Below, piece after piece: positions 55,401-64,000 of a stretch of 64,000 bases of DNA. The notes under the pieces were generated by a model. The model saw nothing but the letters and a program-made list of their open reading frames with translations. It was not told the origin of the DNA and did no database searches. Source of the stretch: Todiramphus chloris collaris (Eukaryota > Chordata > Aves > Coraciiformes > Alcedinidae); assembly GCA_025345505.1 (NCBI GenBank), contig JANVCC010000270.1, positions 2,400,269-2,464,268 on the forward strand, in the 5' to 3' direction. Made by a program: the position numbers and the translations under genes. The number at the start of each line of letters is the position of its first letter. Within the stretch, counting starts at the first letter, position 1.

Positions 55401-58400
55401 GATTTCAGAAGCCACGTCAACAGCTAGGAAGTTAACTTTCCTCCAAGGCAAGTTCCCAGTGCTTAGCAACACTCAGCTTTAACAGGTCATAAAGCAATGT
55501 GCAAAGTTACCAGCTTATCATCTCCTCTGAAGCAGAAAAATAAAAGGTATCTTAAGCACTGGAGCCTTGGCTCGACACAGTATGTGGAGTTTGAATTTCA
55601 CATTAAAAATGCTTTGCTCCAGATCACTGAAGGTCAGTTCTGAAGATCAGCCAGCATCCTGCCAGTAGGTATCACTGCTGTTAAGATCTCTTCCCGCAGC
55701 TTACATGAAGGTCAGGGTTCAACCTTCTTAAAACCAGTTGTGTTTCCTGCTTACTTGCAGACTTACAAACGTAGCTGAGAGGTATTTCAAACAGGTTCAC
55801 AAGAGAGTTACACAAAACTGACCAGGCATTACTTTTGTGGCTTTATTAAACAGCAACTATGACTAACAGTAACTGCGAGCACGAGAAACAAACAAATAAA
55901 ACATGAATTTGGGAATTTTTTTTTTGTTAATTTTTCTCTTGGTATCACAGGATGGTGACTTGGAGGAGGTATTTCAGCTAAACAAAGTTTTTACCAGACA
56001 GCAAACAAAGTTCTCAGAAAGTACATCAGCAAATGCAACACTTGGTACAGACAGCACCAAAGGAACAACAGCCTCCTGTATTTTACTGTATGGGTTAATG
56101 GTTGGACTCAGTGATCTTAAAGGTCTCATCCAACCAGAGCAATTCTGTGATTCTCAGAATCTAATTTTATATCCACGAGGTCTCAAAATTATATATATAT
56201 ATATATCTTTTCTAAAGTCCAACTATGCTGACCTGCTCTGTACATCTGCAGCATACCTGAGCTAGCAGATTTTCAAAAGGGTTAAAAATAAAAATAATTT
56301 GAAAAAAAAAAAAAAAGAAAAAATCAAGCTCATCCACCCTGGTAACAGCTGAAAGTGCTCTGAGGGCACAGGCAGGGGAGGCAGCTGGGTTTTGTTCCTC
56401 CACAGCACCCACACCACTGCCAACTGTCACGTGGACCAGTGGAACCCCTCAGAAAGCCGTAAGGATGCGGCAGATGAGCCCCGGCCAGTTTTTCCACTGT
56501 TGGAAAATACAGAGGGATTCCCACCATGAGCCACCTGGACTTAGGTATGGGTCAGCAAATCAAGCCAGTAACTGCAATTGCCAGACCACCTCCATACCTC
56601 TGCACAGAAGTCACTCCACGTACAAGTAACAAGCTCCCATGGTAAATACACCACAGAACCCGGTTATCAACCCTAAGGGAAATAGTAAAGCAGGACAAGA
56701 GGTCAGTTTTTAAGGTGGAAGACCCCCTGAAACCTTTAGAAAGTTCTGTGAGGGTAAATAGGATTAAAAAAGAAAAACAACCCAAACAACCAAGAAATAA
56801 TTCATCATTTAGACCCTGTAGGTCTAAAGCCTGCTAATGAATCCTGTAAAGAGCAGATGAGAAGTTACTTTCCCACTTGAACACTGAAGAAGTCTATCAA
56901 GTTCTGACAAAGGGGAAGCATAATAAAAACCAAAATATTATTCCCTGCATCTGAAACATTAGGATTTGTTCTCAGCTCTCTCTGAAACACGGGGAGCCAG
57001 GTGTGCTTCTAACAAGTCCATGCTGAAAATGAGCAAGTCCTGTCAACTGCGGACACACGAGAAAAAAAACTATAACCATCCCAAAACTAAAATAGAAACT
57101 ATGACTACAAAAGGGCTTGAGAGCTGACAAACAAAACAACTGTTATTTTCAAATCACAGCACGAAAAGCCTGACTCTTGGCTGAAACATCCCTCCACACA
57201 ACACACACTGCCAGGCTAAGAGCACTTCACCCACCTTGCCAATCTTGACAGCTCCTGAATGCTCAAAGGCTTGAGCCAGTTGTTCCCAGGTTGGAGCCAA
57301 AGCCTTGCAATGACCACACCAAGGGGCAAAGAATTTGATGAAGTGATTACCTTTTAAGTCAAAGGAGAAAAAAAAAATTAAAAAAAAAAGAATATGCTAT
57401 TTAACTCATTTGGAATTAATTTGTCTGTAATTAAAGCGTAGGTACTAATCTCAGACTGCAAATTTATCACGGTATTTCCTGAGTTGGGAGATAGGAAACA
57501 CTGTGAATCAAAGGCCAGGACAGAATACTTCTGCCAATTGCTCTGAAATTCCAACCTCAAGCCAACAAATGCAACATTAAACCTGGCATTTTTTACCTAA
57601 CCATTTGCTACAACCTTTCCACCGAGTCAATCTCTCGCCCTAGTAGAAAGAATCGCTCATGTATTTATAGCACATAAATGAAAGGATGAAACTTCAACTT
57701 AAAACATTCCTCCAGAAACACCAGTGCATGAACTACCTAAATTTTGTTCATCTTTCCATTCTCCTTTTCCTGCACTTTGTGTTTGCCTATCAACCATTCA
57801 GGAGTCGTTGCCTTCAGTAGATTTTTCTGGTGTTTTATAGAGGGCAGAGTCTCTGTACTATCTCCTTCTAGTTTAAAAGTGTAATCTTCATTGCTGAGGT
57901 CCAGAAGATTACATTTCCTTCAATTAGTACTACTATTCATTTGAGATACTGCACACTTTTTCACACATCTAGGCAAGGCTCTATTAACATGAAATAAAAA
58001 ATGCGCTTTATTAAAATGAGGAAAAAGACAATACAAATCAAATTTATTTGATGAAATGCCAGCAACTGGAGAAAAGCTCTTTTTAACAGCGTTACTGATT
58101 TTGGAGTATCACTCCTGGCATTAAGTTTAAAGTTTCCAGACAACATATTTTTTTTTTAAAATGGCCAAACAGATGAAATGTTTTGCCTACATGAAGTTCT
58201 GGAGGAAGGAAGCTAAACAATATCAAGTAAGAGGTGAGACTGGACTGGGATAGGGGCAGTAAGGAGGAAGTGGCTGGATTACAGTTACCCAGACCAGCAG
58301 CCTGGGATAAGAAGCCAGCACCCACGGAAGGAGGAGACAGGACTTGCAAAAACATTTGAGTGTCAAGGCTGTGACTGAGCAAGAAACATGGGGAAAGAGA

Positions 58401-61400
58401 CAGTCTGGTTGTGCAGGCCCCACTGTCTTCTTCCATGGGATCAGGAGCCTTAATTCTACTGCCCTCTTAAGTGGAGCGTGGTTCTTAAACCTTCTCATGG
58501 TGTGCAATCTGTAATTAAACTACTGCATTTTTACACAGTCTCATCCTCTTTCACTGGCTTTTACTAGAAAATAAAAGTGGGAAGGATGTACCTTGAAAAC
58601 TATTATTTCTGGTGCAGGCTTCCCACTACTGATGTCTCTGTAAGCCAGTTATCACTTGCTTATGAAAAAAAAAGTTACCTTCTGCTATGTGCATCTTGAA
58701 ATTGTCTGCTGAGAGTTCATACATTCCCTGCTTAGGTTCAGGGGCTTTTGGTGGTTCCACATCAGATTCTGGATCCTGTTAGTGAGAAAAATTAACTTTT
58801 ATTCTCCTTGGACAGTAAATACACAATATTTGATTCCTGTATCACACCATCCTGGGGTAGTTTTGTAAACCCTGCACTCTGAAAGTTTAAATGCCTAATG
58901 CAATGCCCAAAGTTTCCTAGCAAACAACTACTTGAAAGCAAACTGTGGAAAAGCCCAACACAAATTATATTGTATTCTTGCTCCATCACTTTTCTTATTT
59001 GAGAAACATGATGGCCTACAGGTGTCAACTGACACTAAGAATTGTATCTTAAAAACACCAACATGCTAAACATCAAAACCTGCATTATATATTGTAGTTT
59101 TAAAAACAGGAAACAAAGGGCAGGTCACAGGATGATAGCTCTCATTACTATTCTCACATACATGGAAGCTGTTCAGTGTTGTCACTGCCACCTGATTTTT
59201 GTATTCTCAGGAGCAGATTTCCTCCTGGAAAATGAAACCTGACCTACAGAAATGATAGACAAGCAAGTCTGCAGAAAGGAGTATTTCCTTTTCTTTTTTC
59301 TTTTTCACTTACAGATGGTTCCTGATTTAGTTTCTCCAGCATCCAGTTTTCCAGTGCCTGGAAGTCCCTAGGGCCTTGGTATTTCAGAGGTTCTTGTCCC
59401 GGTTTAAGCAGCTTTAGGCTAAAGGATCAAAAAAGTAGAAAAGAGTGAGGCAAAAATTTTCACAGAGAAAACCTTCTTGGAAACCCAACCCACAGCAATG
59501 CAGCTCTTGACTATTAACATCAGCATCAGGCATCTCCCTCAACTTAAAGGGTCATAGATGAATTTCAGACACTCTTTCATTCCCATGTAAGCTTTTAAAG
59601 GAGATTTTTAAAACAGCAGAAAGAAATACCATGTTAAAATATCAACAGAGCCCAGTATTACTTTGATCAATAAACAAGTGCAAATAAAACATTGCAGCAC
59701 TCAGTTCTAAGGTTAATCCCTCATCATGTCTAGGAATCCTGTCAAAAAACCACCGATTTTCTTTTGTTCACCCCTCTCCATCACCAAAGAAAAAAAAAGT
59801 GTCCAATGCTTATTGTCCCAGGAATTTCTTTCTCACATTTCACTCCCTGACTGCTCTTGGAATGGAGAATTTTTTTTCACATGGCATTAAACTGATTTAA
59901 AAACATGCTGAAACAAGTCAACAGGACAAGGAGATAAGGGACTGCTTGCACAGATTCAACACTTCACCATTAAAACATTTAACAACTGCTATCAATATTA
60001 TTCCATAAACTACCTAAATCTTAAATTAAAATTGGAAATGTATTTGGTAAATGAGCAGTATCAACTTCTGACCTGGTCTTTTTTTTTTTATTATTTTTAA
60101 AGCAAATCATAGTTTCAATTACTCCTGTCACCCAGCCCTCAGTTCCTGTCATTTTGCACTGCTTTTTCTTTGTCTTGAAATGTTTTTCTCTCTCTTCCTG
60201 TTCTACATTTGGGAAAAAAATGAGCATATGAAAGCGGTGAAAAACCACATAATGCAAATACATTCGAAAGAGATGAGACCTCCTACTGATTTCTTCTATT
60301 TAAGGTGTTCTTGAATGTTCCCTGTGATGATAGAAAAGCAAATTACTTTCGGATGAAAACAAAGCAGCGACTTTGTAATAAGAAGGAAATAAAAATAAAA
60401 GAATCAAAAGAACATCCAGAATGCACCTCATGGCAATAAGTAACAAGAGGGGGGAAAAAAAAAGGAAGAAATCAGCTTAAAGAGCCAGATTCAGCTTTTT
60501 GGTCTAGTTCAGTTGAGCAAGTATTTTGCAGAATGAAATAATCCTGAGACAGCCGTACTAAGGAGTGCAAGGACCAGCTCAGCCCCTTTTATTCTCAGGG
60601 AAGAGGATGCAGCCTTTGCTTTGGCAGGTGTTTGGCAAAGCAGAGTAGGGACCAGCACATCCTGGACTTGTGACCATCCCTCTGTGCCCAAGGGAGCTGT
60701 GAAATTCCCCTCGCTGGAGGTTTTTAGAAGCAGTCTGGTTAAAAACAGACTCAGACAGGAAGAGAATTGATATCATGAATTCCCCTTCAGCTTCTCTGCA
60801 TTTCTGGTTTGCAAGGAACAGCACCACGAGATCATCTATTCAAACAGGCAAAGATGACCAACACCAACGCTTGCTTTTGGAGATGTTACAATAGAGCTGC
60901 TACACTCATTTGTTTCTTGGTATTTCTAGTGGAACCCAGCCACAAACTAAGGGCAATTCCTATTTCAGCAAGGACTCTGCTATTTATAACTCTGAACTTC
61001 TACTCAAGTCACACTCATCTGCATCCAAGTGGGTGCTGCCAGGAGCCTACGTCAAGTTCAGGTTGTTGCAGGGGTCAGCAGCAACACCAAAGGGAGCGAA
61101 GGGAAGGGAACTGAAGCAGAGGCTGTGGAAGGGCTACAGAGGAGGACATTCTCCACTTACCTCCACTATGATGAGTGATTGGTAAAGTGGTTGAAATGAT
61201 CCATTTTTGCAAGAAGCTTTAATGAAGGCACAATAGGGAAAAAATCTCTTTGCTCCTTTTTGGCAGCTAAAAAAGGCACATGTGTATCTAACCCAAAAGG
61301 GCTCTCCAGGCTGACCTCTCGTAGATACTCCACCTCATGTTCTGCCTACCAAAGCTGTGATATTAAGGCAAACATCCTTTATAACAGGGTAAGTTTACCA

Positions 61401-61838
61401 ACCTTAAGGTCCATATTCATTTCTCCTAGCTCAATATACGCCAGATTACCTAGAAAAAGTCTGTACAACAGACAAATAAACCAGTTTCTTTAAAAAAAAA
61501 AAAGAGACTACCACATGTACAAGAGATGTCTCACATGATACCTGGCAAGGTGGTAAAAAGCCTTAAAATGAGCAGAAGGTCCAAAGAGCTACAAAGAAAC
61601 CCACTGAAAAAAATACAGCTTCAACAAATTGCCAGAGGATCGTGGGAAAGTGGCGAAGAAACAGGAGGAGAGATCCTTTTTTACTTACGTCGGGTATCCT
61701 CGGACGCCGAACTCGGAGCAGAGTGGAGTATCTGTAGTGCAATCCACTTTAACAACATAGACCTGGGGGTTTTCCATGTTGTTGTATTTATCCCCCAGAT
61801 CGTTCCAGGTTGGCTGGAGACGCTGACAGTGTCCACAC
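49308..61838 (-). CDS. TXNDC5: Thioredoxin domain-containing protein 5 (ERp46), partial (exons 2-10, C-terminal 342 residues)
   Basis: ER-lumen protein disulfide isomerase that forms and rearranges disulfides in secretory proteins (family knowledge). Nine - strand exons (150, 106, 97, 116, 87, 138, 83, 130 and 123 nt) join in frame with GT-AG borders. Residue numbers start just after the split Trp codon at the exon 2 border. Three thioredoxin domains are visible by their CGHC active sites (residues 1-4, 129-132 and 260-263), each followed by a VRGYPT cis-proline loop. Proline/glutamate-rich linkers separate the domains. The last four residues are RDEL, an ER-retrieval signal of the KDEL class. 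The signal peptide and first strand of domain 1 are in exon 1, beyond base 64000. The 342 residues seen plus about 90 missing fits the roughly 432 residues I recall for mammalian TXNDC5. Confidence 0.97.
49431..50355 (-). other. TXNDC5: TXNDC5 intron 9
   Basis: 925 bp, of which about 355 bp is a CR1 copy (49850-50205) ending about 150 bp from the exon 9 donor. Confidence 0.9.
49850..50205 (-). mobile_element. CR1 LINE 3' fragment in TXNDC5 intron 9
   Basis: ATCACAGAATCACAGACTGG at the 3' end, then GGGAAGGGACCTTTAAAGCT, CTCTGGGCAGCCTGGCACAG and CACCCCTTGTCCTGTCCCAA. It lies in the sense orientation relative to TXNDC5 and is closely similar to the 18058 copy. Confidence 0.93.
50356..50485 (-). 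CDS. TXNDC5: TXNDC5 exon 9 (domain 3 active site)
   Basis: The 130-nt exon finishes the Trp codon and reads [20 protein letters not shown], then [12 protein letters not shown] and [11 protein letters not shown]. It carries the third CGHC site. The donor is GTAAGT. Confidence 0.96.
50486..52372 (-). other. TXNDC5: TXNDC5 intron 8
   Basis: 1.9 kb with a CR1 3' fragment at 52177-52270. It is otherwise featureless A/T-rich sequence. Confidence 0.88.
52177..52270 (-). mobile_element. CR1 LINE 3' fragment in TXNDC5 intron 8
   Basis: AGAATGACAGAACCACAGAC, then GGAAGAGACCTCGAAAGATC, CTCGAGTCCAAGCCCCTGCC and AGAGCAGGGTCACCTAGAGC. A short antisense-strand tail that ends about 100 bp from exon 8. Confidence 0.85.
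52373..52455 (-). CDS. TXNDC5: TXNDC5 exon 8 (start of domain 3)
   Basis: The 83-nt exon reads [18 protein letters not shown], then ITFIKFYAP and two bases of the active-site Trp codon. The donor GTAAGA splits the Trp codon just before the CGHC, as at the exon 2 start. Confidence 0.95.
52456..53993 (-). other. TXNDC5: TXNDC5 intron 7
   Basis: 1.5 kb of A/T-rich intron, with no recognised element. Confidence 0.88.
53994..54131 (-). CDS. TXNDC5: TXNDC5 exon 7 (end of domain 2 and second linker)
   Basis: The 138-nt exon is in phase 0 at both ends. It reads [20 protein letters not shown], ending domain 2. A low-complexity linker rich in Pro, Glu and Ala follows ([18 protein letters not shown]). 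The linker is the least conserved part of the protein. Confidence 0.95.
54132..54881 (-). other. TXNDC5: TXNDC5 intron 6
   Basis: 750 bp, with no recognised repeat or gene. Confidence 0.88.
54882..54968 (-). CDS. TXNDC5: TXNDC5 exon 6 (domain 2 core)
   Basis: The 87-nt exon is in phase 0 at both ends. It reads [14 protein letters not shown], then [15 protein letters not shown], and holds the domain 2 cis-proline. Confidence 0.96.
56094..56158 (+). mobile_element. CR1 LINE 3' tail
   Basis: TAATGGTTGGACTCAGTGAT, then CTTAAAGGTCTCATCCAACC and AGCAATTCTGTGATTCTCAG: a terminal CR1 piece, antisense to TXNDC5. Confidence 0.88.
56189..56206 (+). repeat. AT dinucleotide run
   Basis: About nine AT units in TXNDC5 intron 5, some 35 bp after a CR1 tail. 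Confidence 0.85.
57235..57350 (-). CDS. TXNDC5: TXNDC5 exon 5 (domain 2 active site)
   Basis: The 116-nt exon reads [20 protein letters not shown], then [18 protein letters not shown]. It contains the second CGHC site and ends in phase 0 at donor GTGGGT. Confidence 0.96.
57351..58678 (-). other. TXNDC5: TXNDC5 intron 4
   Basis: 1.3 kb, A/T-rich with A runs (57366-57390). No repeat or RNA gene is recognised. Confidence 0.88.
58679..58775 (-). CDS. TXNDC5: TXNDC5 exon 4 (linker and start of domain 2)
   Basis: The 97-nt exon reads [17 protein letters not shown], a proline/glutamate-rich inter-domain linker, then [15 protein letters not shown], the first strand and helix of thioredoxin domain 2. 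It ends with one base of a Gly codon; the donor is GTAACT. Confidence 0.95.
58776..59312 (-). other. TXNDC5: TXNDC5 intron 3
   Basis: 537 bp of A/T-rich sequence. I see nothing beyond splice signals. Confidence 0.88.
59313..59418 (-). CDS. TXNDC5: TXNDC5 exon 3 (end of thioredoxin domain 1)
   Basis: The 106-nt exon finishes the Thr codon and reads [19 protein letters not shown], then [16 protein letters not shown]. These are the last strands and helix of domain 1. The donor is GTAAGT. Confidence 0.95.
59419..61688 (-). other. TXNDC5: TXNDC5 intron 2
   Basis: 2.3 kb of A/T-rich intron. Bases 60690-60735 weakly resemble the body of a CR1-like element. Nothing else is supported. Confidence 0.85.
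61689..61838 (-). CDS. TXNDC5: TXNDC5 exon 2 (thioredoxin domain 1)
   Basis: The 150-nt exon begins with the last base of a Trp codon, then reads [20 protein letters not shown]. It continues through [15 protein letters not shown] and VRGYP to a split Thr codon. It carries the domain 1 redox site CGHC and cis-proline. The minus-strand acceptor is TCGCAG and the donor GTAAGT. Confidence 0.96.
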
Positions 61839-63479
61839 CTGCGACAGGAAGAGTGAGACATTGGCTTAACAGTCGCTCATGTTTAGAGGGGAAGGAACCC
61901 ATGGAAAAGTCCTGTATAGAATGGGCAGAGATTTTGGTCAATTAAGTTGGCAACCTTCCCTCCTCCAGCACTGTTACATTAAGCAACAGTGAATGCCATT
62001 AAGAACTGTAGGCTGCTGCAAACACATCACAAGATCCTCAAGAGAGGAGAACTTCTTGCTACTTTTACATTACAAAATCTACTGAACCTAGTGAAAAGCA
62101 CTCTCAGTCTTCGAGCTTTCTAGAAAAATCCTGTGAGGCTGCCTGGCTTCCTTTCCACCCCAACATTTCAGAACACTGCATATGTGAGCAACGGGGGAGA
62201 AGACAGTGGTTTCCAGGCTCTCTGTACGTCACAGGGATTGTAACTCGCACGCCATGAAACACGTCCGGGCTCACACCCCAAGCAGGTGCCTCCAAATCCT
62301 CCCGTCCCGTGCCTTGCCCCAGCACCACACCACCACCTAAACCTGCAGAGACACAGCAAGCTGGCCCCATGTAACAGCAGCTCCTGGGAAGCAGAAACTG
62401 GATGTTATTTTTCTCACTGCTCTCCCAGCCTTTCAAGTCGTTGCAGCGAACTCCTGTACCTGCGATGAAGAAGTGTAAGGAATGGGCTGGCATTTCTCAG
62501 CAGTGGCTGCTTTGCCAACCCTCCAAAACATCTAAGAACATGTGACTGGATTAACAGAAAAACATTCTCAACCTGACAGTACAAAAGCTGTTCTTGCCCC
62601 TGGCGTGACCTAGACAGTCTAGTTTCTAAGTTACACTCAAAACACCGTTAGGACTTTGGAGACAGTTGCTTCCATTTAAACCAGTTTCCCTTTTGAGTCC
62701 GCCTGTAGAAAAGCCGCATAGATTCACATCTGGGCATCCTGAGATCATTAAGTCAAAAAAGACTAACCTTCATAGTTACTTGAACATCTTCTGACCTTAA
62801 TAAGGTCAGGCAGTGGGTCACACACACTCCCATGATATGGGGAACACGGCCTCCCATATGATCTTCACCTGAATCACCATGGTGAAGGGATACAACGTGT
62901 TATTACTAAAATATTCGGTAAATATTTAACTTCAGACTGAAGTCCTCCCCATAGAGATCTCTTTCACGGAGCTTGAACTAAGAGGAGGAACTAAGGAACC
63001 AGGGGAACCTTATTCCTTTGAAGATGCACAACTGGCATGGCCAACACCTTAAGACCATCTAGTGCCACCGAGAGAATAACCTGCTCATGGTCCCATCCCT
63101 TGTCAAGTGTAGCTACCAAGGAGGACAGCCTGATGATGGAAAATCTTACACACCTGATGGCAAAAGACTCTCTTTCTGGAGGAGCCTACCATACCTGAAA
63201 CAAAAGTAGGACCTCATGTGGTACCACTCCTGTCTGTGAGTGAAGCCCTCAGAACCGTTTGTTTCAAGAATCCAGAAGAGAAGAGTTACACCAGCTCTGC
63301 CTAACCCAACCCTTCCTGGCAGCATTGAGGATGCAACATCCGCAGCATCCGCAGCAATCGGACAACCTCAGCTGAACATTGGGTTGTTCGCTGGGCTTCT
63401 CCCTTCCATCTGCAGGGAGCAATGCCGAACCGTGTGCCTCTGCGGGAAGCATCAGGAGATCAGCACATTCACACCACCT

Positions 63480-63535
63480 TAATGGTTGGACTTGATGATC
63501 TTAAAGGTCTTTTCCAAAGTGATTCTGTGATTCTG
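63480..63535 (+). mobile_element. CR1 LINE 3' tail
   Basis: TAATGGTTGGACTTGATGAT, then CTTAAAGGTCTTTTCCAAAG and TGATTCTGTGATTCT. Very short terminal fragment. Confidence 0.85.
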
Positions 63536-63929
63536 CATGAGCAGGGCAAGAGGCTCCAATATAAACTCCAGGGAAGGCAGGTTGCTGCCTGATCCCACTG
63601 GTGATGAACCTGCTGGTGTGTGTAAGCACCTCTCTCAAGCACTCGGATGTTCCCTTTGTCCTTCTCCTCCCCTTGGACCCAAAACTTGGGCCTGCTGCCT
63701 CCTGTCAGGAGCCAGTAGTCCAGCTGAAGACAAGACCCAGAGATCTGGAGGAGGCTTGCTAAGGGTGAGAAGAACAATGTGACTCCCTCATGCTCAAGTT
63801 GGGCAGAGATCTTCAGGCCTCCTGGGGGCACAGGGTAGTCCAGGTTTTGAAGGCCGGTGCTCTCCGATGGCTGCTGAGGACGTGCAGCACATGCTGGACT
63901 CCACAACAGCCCGTTTGGCCCAGGGTCTC

Positions 63930-63954
63930 CTATGCCCAGGGTCTCCTATGCCAA
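63930..63954 (+). repeat. 16-bp tandem duplication
   Basis: CCCAGGGTCTCCTATG occurs twice head to tail near the window end. Confidence 0.9.
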
Positions 63955-64000
63955 GATCAAAGCCCATCTGGTTTTAGGGATGGGTGTGAACCAGTCAGTC

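Larger units (their letters stand above)
54969..57234 (-). other. TXNDC5: TXNDC5 intron 5
   Basis: 2.3 kb holding a CR1 tail (56094-56155), an AT dinucleotide run near 56189-56206 and an A-rich tract near 56299-56320. Confidence 0.88.
61839..64000 (-). other. TXNDC5: TXNDC5 intron 1 (3' part)
   Basis: No exon is recognised between exon 2 and the window end. A CR1 tail lies at 63480-63535. Bases 63600-63960 are GC-richer with a 16-bp duplication near the end, and I do not recognise them. Exon 1 is expected further right. Confidence 0.75.

Noticed and set aside
60690..60735. CR1-like body fragment in TXNDC5 intron 2
   Set aside because: Only one block (AGCTGTGAAATTCCCCTCGC then TGGAGGTTTTTAGAAG) resembles a LINE 3' region, and the flanks do not continue it, so it is not listed as an element.
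49308..61838. Another PDI family member (such as PDIA6) instead of TXNDC5
   Set aside because: Three CGHC domains in a row, the TXNDC5-type linkers and the BMP6 neighbour fit TXNDC5 only.

Overview
The window is nuclear DNA from a bird. Its coding exons are split by GT-AG introns. The interspersed repeats are mainly chicken-repeat-1 (CR1) LINE 3' fragments, including the bird-typical tails that end in AATTCTATGATTCT-like sequence. I cannot name the species from the sequence.

Two protein-coding genes occupy the window and point at each other. On the + strand is the 3' part of BMP6 (bone morphogenetic protein 6). Bases 1-29694 are intron 1, and exons 2-7 lie at 29695-29887, 38996-39144, 39507-39704, 44889-44965, 46205-46315 and 46437-46586. 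Exon 1 (signal peptide and start of the prodomain) is upstream of the window. A 3' UTR of about 1.2 kb follows, with an AATAAA at 47779-47784. On the - strand is TXNDC5 (ERp46/endoPDI), a three-thioredoxin-domain protein disulfide isomerase of the endoplasmic reticulum. Its last nine exons run from 61838 down to 49308, and the protein ends in RDEL. Exon 1 (signal peptide and the first strand of domain 1) lies beyond base 64000. The predicted poly(A) sites of the two genes are only about 150 bp apart, so they form a tight tail-to-tail pair. The same BMP6-TXNDC5 neighbourhood is known in mammals and supports calling the ligand BMP6 rather than BMP5 or BMP7.

The rest is intron and UTR. BMP6 intron 1 holds several CR1 fragments, at least one MIR-type SINE remnant, A+T-rich and C/T-rich simple repeats, a 10-bp tandem array interrupted by an assembly gap (N at 23828-23837), and a few CpG-dense patches that could be regulatory. 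Intron 2 has a CR1 fragment and a CA/CG-rich minisatellite (about 35810-35976). Intron 4 has a CR1 reverse-transcriptase remnant and a probable LTR-like element. Both genes act in the secretory pathway: BMP6 is a secreted, furin-processed cystine-knot ligand, and TXNDC5 is an ER oxidoreductase. The sequence shows no mechanistic link between them beyond proximity. I found no RNA genes, no CRISPR and no evidence of a novel multi-gene system. The most interesting points are the close convergent 3' ends, repeat-derived structure in and near the exons and UTRs, and the hidden length of the gapped tandem array.
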